Shown here piece after piece: positions 59,461 to 64,000 of a stretch of DNA of 64,000 bases (positions are counted from its first letter, which is position 1; each line of letters opens with the position of its first letter). This DNA comes from Ryuthela nishihirai (taxonomy: Eukaryota; Arthropoda; Arachnida; Araneae; Heptathelidae), in contig JAWZYU010000034.1 of the NCBI GenBank assembly GCA_038380435.1, positions 19,757,404-19,821,403 of the forward strand, in the 5' to 3' direction. Both the position numbers and the translations under genes were made by a program. Below the pieces are notes generated by a model that was given only the letters and a program-made list of their open reading frames with translations, made no database searches and had not been told where the DNA came from.

Positions 59461-62400
59461 ATTTCATTTTTTTTCAGCTGATGTTTCTATTTATGTTTCT
59501 CATTCTTGAACAGAGGATTATCTCCTAATGAACGGTACAAAGTAAAACTCGAAACCTGTATCTAAATATTATCGAATTTCATTTTTTTTCAGTTGATGTT
59601 TATATTTAAGTTTCTCATTCTTGAAAAGAGGATTATCTCCTAATGATCGGTACAAAGTAAAACTCGAAATCTGTATCTAAATATTATCGAAATTCATTTT
59701 TTTTCAGCTGATGTTTATATTTAAGTTTCTCATTCTTGAACAGAGGATTATCTCCTAATGAACGGTACAAAGTAAAACTCGAAATCTGTATCTAAATATT
59801 ATCGAATTTCATTTTTTTTTCAGCTGATGTTTCTATTTATGTTTCTCATTCTTGAACAGAGGATTATCTCCTAATGAACGGTACAAAGTAAAACTCGAAA
59901 TCTGTATCTAAATATTATCGAATTTCATTTTTTTTCAGCTGAAGTTTATATTTAAGTTTCTCATTCTTGAACAGAGGATTATCTCCTAATGAACGGTACA
60001 AAGTAAAACTCGAAATCTGTATCTAAATATTATCGAATTTCATTTTTTTTCAGCTGATGTTTCTATTTATGTTTCTCATTCTTGAACAGAGGATTATCTC
60101 CTAATGAACGGTACAAAGTAAAACTCGAAATCTGTATCTAAATATTATCGAATTTCATTTTTTTCAGCTGATGTTCCTATTTAAGTTTCTCATTCTTGAA
60201 CAGAGGATTATCTCCTAATGATCGGTACAAAGTAAAACTCGAAATCTGTATCTGAATATTATCGAATTTCATTGTTTTTCAGTTGATGTTTCTATTTATG
60301 TTTCTCATTCTTGAACCGAGGATTATCTCCTAATGAACGGTACAAAGTAAAACTCGAGACCTGTATCTAAATATTATCGAATTTCATTTTTTTTCAGTTG
60401 ATGTTTATATTTAAGTTTCTCATTCTTGAAAAGAGGATTATCTCCTAATGATCGGTACAAAGTAAAACTCGAAATCTGTATCTAAATATTATCGAATTTC
60501 ATTTTTTTTCAGCTGATGTTTATATTTAAGTTTCTCATTCTTGAACAGAGGATTATCTCCTAATGATCGGTACAAAGTAAAACTCGAAATCTGTATCTAA
60601 ATATTATCGAATTTCATTTTTTTTCAGTTGATGTTTATATTTAAGTTCTCATTCTTGAAAAGAGGATTATCTCCTAATGATCGGTACAAAGTAAAACTCG
60701 AAATCTGTATCTAAATATTATCGAATTTCATTTTTTTTTCAGCTGATGTTCCTATTTAAGTTACTCATTCTTGAACAGAGGATTATCTCCTAATGATCGG
60801 TACAAAGTAAAACTCGAAACCTGTATCTAAATATTATCGAATTTCATTTTTTTTCAGTTGATGTTTATATTTAAGTTTCTCATTCTTGAACAGAGGATTA
60901 TCTCCTAATGAACGGTACAAAGTAAAACTCGAAATCTGTATCTAAATATTATCGAATTTCATTTTTTTTCAGTTGATGTTTATATTTAAGTTTCTCATTC
61001 TTGAACAGAGGATTATCTCCTAATGATCGGGACAAAGTAAAACTCGAAATCTGTATCTAAATATTATCGAATTTCATTTTGTTTTCAGCTGATGTTCCTA
61101 TTTAAGTTTCTCATTCTTGAACAGAGGATTATCTCCTAATGATCGGTACAAAGTAAAACTCGAAATCTGTATCTAAATATTATCGAATTTCATTTTTTTT
61201 CAGGTGATGTTTATATTTAAGTTTCTCATTCTTGAAAAGAGGATTATCTCCTAATGATCGGTACAAAGTAAAACTCGAAATCTGTATCTAAATATTATCG
61301 AATTTCATTTTTTTTTCAGCTGATGTTCCTATTTAAGTTACTCATTCTTGAACAGAGGATTATCTCCTAATGATCGGTACAAAGTAAAACTCGAAACCTG
61401 TATCTAAATATTATCGAATTTCATTTTTTTTCAGTTGATGTTTATATTTAAGTTTCTCATTCTTGAACAGAGGATTATCTCCTAATGAACGGTACAAAGT
61501 AAAACTCGAAATCTGTATCTAAATATTATCGAATTTCATTTTTTTTCAGCTGATGTTTCTATTTATGTTTCTCATTCTTGAACAGAGGATTATCTCCTAA
61601 TGATCGGGACAAAGTAAAACTCGAAATCTGTATCTAAATATTATCGAATTTCATTTTTTTTTCAGCTGATGTTCCTATTTAAGTTTCTCATTCTTGAACA
61701 GAGGATTATCTCCTAATGAACGGTACAAAGTAAAACTCGAAACCTGTATCTAAATATTATCGAATTTCATTTTTTTTCAGTTGATGTTTATATTTAAGTT
61801 TCTCATTCTTGAAAAGAGGATTATCTCCTAATGATCGGTACAAAGTAAAACTCGAAATCTGTATCTAAATATTATCGAATTTCATTTTTTTTCAGCTGAT
61901 GTTTATATTTAAGTTCCTAATTCTTGAACAGAGGATTATCTCCTAATGAACGGTACAAAGTAAAACTCGAAATCTGTATCTAAATATTATCGAATTTCAT
62001 TATTTTTCAGCTGATGTTTCTATTTATGTTTCTCATTCTTGAACAGAGGATTATCTCCTAATGATCGGGACAAAGTAAAACTCGAAATCTGTATCTAAAT
62101 ATTATCGAATTTCATTTTTTTTTCAGCTGATGTTCCTATTTAAGTTTCTCATTCTTGAACAGAGGATTATCTCCTAATGATCGGTACAAAGTAAAACTCG
62201 AAATCTGTATCTAAATATTATCGAATTTCATTATTTTTCAGCTGATGTTTCTATTTATGTTTCTCATTCTTGAACAGAGGATTATCTCCTAATGATCGGG
62301 ACAAAGTAAAACTCGAAATCTGTATCTAAATATTATCGAATTTCATTTTTTTTTCAGCTGATGTTCCTATTTAAGTTTCTCATTCTTGAACAGAGGATTA

Positions 62401-64000
62401 TCTCCTAATGATCGGTACAAAGTAAAACTCGAAATCTGTATCTAAATATTATCGAATTTCATTATTTTTCAGCTGATGTTTCTATTTATGTTTCTCATTC
62501 TTGAACAGAGGATTATCTCCTAATGATCGGGACAAAGTAAAACTCGAAACCTGTATCTAAATATTATCGAATTTCATTTTTTTTCAGTTGATGTTTATAT
62601 TTAAGTTTCTCATTCTTGAAAAGAGGATTATCTCCTAATGATCGGTACAAAGTAAAACTCGAAATCTGTATCTAAATATTATCGAATTTCATTTTTTTTC
62701 AGCTGATGTTTATATTTAAGTTTCTCATTCTTGAACAGAGGATTATCTCCTAATGATCGGTACAAAGTAAAACTCGAAATCTGTATCTAAATATTATCGA
62801 ATTTCATTTTTTTTCAGTTGATGTTTATATTTAAGTTTCTCATTCTTGAAAAGAGGATTATCTCCTAATGATCGGTAGAAAGTAAAACTCGAAATCTGTA
62901 TCTAAATATTATCGAATTTCATTTTTTTTTCAGCTGATGTTCCTATTTAAGTTACTCATTCTTGAACAGAGGATTATCTCCTAATGATCGGTACAAAGTA
63001 AAACTCGAAACCTGTATCTAAATATTATCGAATTTCATTTTTTTTCAGTTGATGTTTATATTTAAGTTTCTCATTCTTGATCAGAGGATTATCTCCTAAT
63101 GAACGGTACAAAGTAAAACTCGAAATCTGTATCTAAATATTATCGAATTTCATTTTTTTTCAGCTGATGTTTCTATTTATGTTTCTCATTCTTGAACAGA
63201 GGATTATCTCCTAATGATCGGGACAAAGTAAAACTCGAAATCTGTATCTAAATATTATCGAATTTCATTTTTTTTCAGCTGATGTTCCTATTTAAGTTTC
63301 TCATTCTTGAACAGAGGATTATCTCCTAATGAACGGTACAAAGTAAAACTCGAAACCTGTATCTAAATATTATCGAATTTCATTTTTTTTCAGTTGATGT
63401 TTATATTTAAGTTTCTCATTCTTGAAAAGAGAATTATCTCCTAATGATCGGTACAAAGTAAAACTCGAAATCTGTATCTAAATATTATCGAATTTCATTT
63501 TTTTTCAGCTGATGTTTATATTTAAGTTCCTCATTCTTGAACAGAAGATTATCTCCTAATGAACGGTACAAAGTAAAACTCGAAATCTGTATCTAAATAT
63601 TATCGAATTTCATTTTTTTTCAGCTGATGTTTCTATTTATGTTTCTCATTCTTGAACAGAGGATTATCTCCTAATGATCGGGACAAAGTAAAACTCGAAA
63701 TCTGTATCTAAATATTATCGAATTTCATTTTTTTTTCAGCTGATGTTCCTATTTAAGTTTCTCATTCTTGAACAGAGGATTATCTCCTAATGATCGGTAC
63801 AAAGTAAAACTCGAAATCTGTATCTAAATATTATCGAATTTCATTTTTTTTCAGTTGATGTTTCTATTTATGTTTCTCATTCTTGAACAGAGGATTATCT
63901 CCTAATGAACGGTACAAAGTAAAACTCGAAACCTGTATCTAAATATTATCGAATTTCATTTTTTTTCAGTTGATGTTTATATTTAAGTTTCTCATTCTTG

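Larger units (their letters stand above)
51119..64000 (+). repeat. 115-bp AT-rich satellite array, right part (continues past window)
   Basis: About 112 more monomers of the same satellite in the same orientation as before the LINE. The first full unit is an A type with TTTATTTTTCAG, the unit that also follows GAACGG-bearing B monomers near 23.5, 24.5 and 30.2 kb, so those are natural empty-site comparisons. Blocks here are shared with the left part: CGAGACCTG (27639, 44044, 54480, 60355) and a one-T deletion AAGTTCTCATTC (27925, 54768, 60644). The array is still running at the last base. Confidence 0.97.

Noticed and set aside
7535..64000. CRISPR array or bacterial repeat locus
   Set aside because: The whole 115-bp unit is conserved with no unique spacers, no cas genes are present, and the context is eukaryotic SINE and LINE DNA.
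7761..64000. Protein-coding capacity or small peptide genes in the satellite
   Set aside because: All frames on both strands meet stops within each monomer and no frame over 60 aa appears in more than 50 kb.

Overview
The window is eukaryotic, non-prokaryotic DNA made almost entirely of repeats, and it looks like pericentromeric or other heterochromatin. I see no host protein-coding gene. The tRNA-derived SINEs with internal Pol III boxes, the type of non-LTR retrotransposon and a Tc1/mariner-type MITE fit an arthropod; a chelicerate such as a spider is my best guess, but the sequence does not prove it.

Layout. (1) Positions 1-7534 are a mosaic edge: at least six copies, in both orientations, of a composite SINE with a tRNA-like head, a conserved body and a 3' module of about 169 bp present in 1, 2, 3 or 9 tandem copies. 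Other pieces are a 372-bp near-palindromic MITE with TA duplications, a 140-bp tandem triplication of the SINE body, a perfect 35-bp-arm hairpin, a degenerate minisatellite of roughly 21 bp, and AT-rich spacers without genes. (2) From about 7535 to the window end (64000) runs one head-to-tail AT-rich satellite of about 115 bp, roughly 440 monomers in about 50.6 kb, continuing past the window. Monomers fall into subfamilies (called A, B, C, D here) set by a few linked positions. They are arranged in higher-order repeats of 3, 4 and 8 monomers and in multi-kb duplicated blocks (3,466, 3,794 and 9,931 bp spacing) that share private mutations. (3) At 45186-51106 the satellite is interrupted by one apparently full-length, intact non-LTR retrotransposon (about 5.9 kb, GC-rich) flanked by a 10-12 bp target-site duplication. 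It encodes a gag-like ORF1 with three zinc knuckles (423 aa) and an ORF2 with AP-type endonuclease, reverse transcriptase, RNase H and a C-terminal CCHC motif (1236 aa), with every catalytic residue I could check intact. The RNase H places it in the I superfamily in the broad sense.

How the parts relate: ORF1 and ORF2 are the working pair of one retrotransposon, joined by a one-base TGA-G-ATG junction that suggests coupled translation. The satellite has no open frame of note, but every monomer carries an intron-like 3' end (CTAAAT, T8-T10, CAG). The SINE 3' module shows a dispersed repeat turning into a tandem array. These are the most interesting signals here; I did not find a new defence or enzymatic system.
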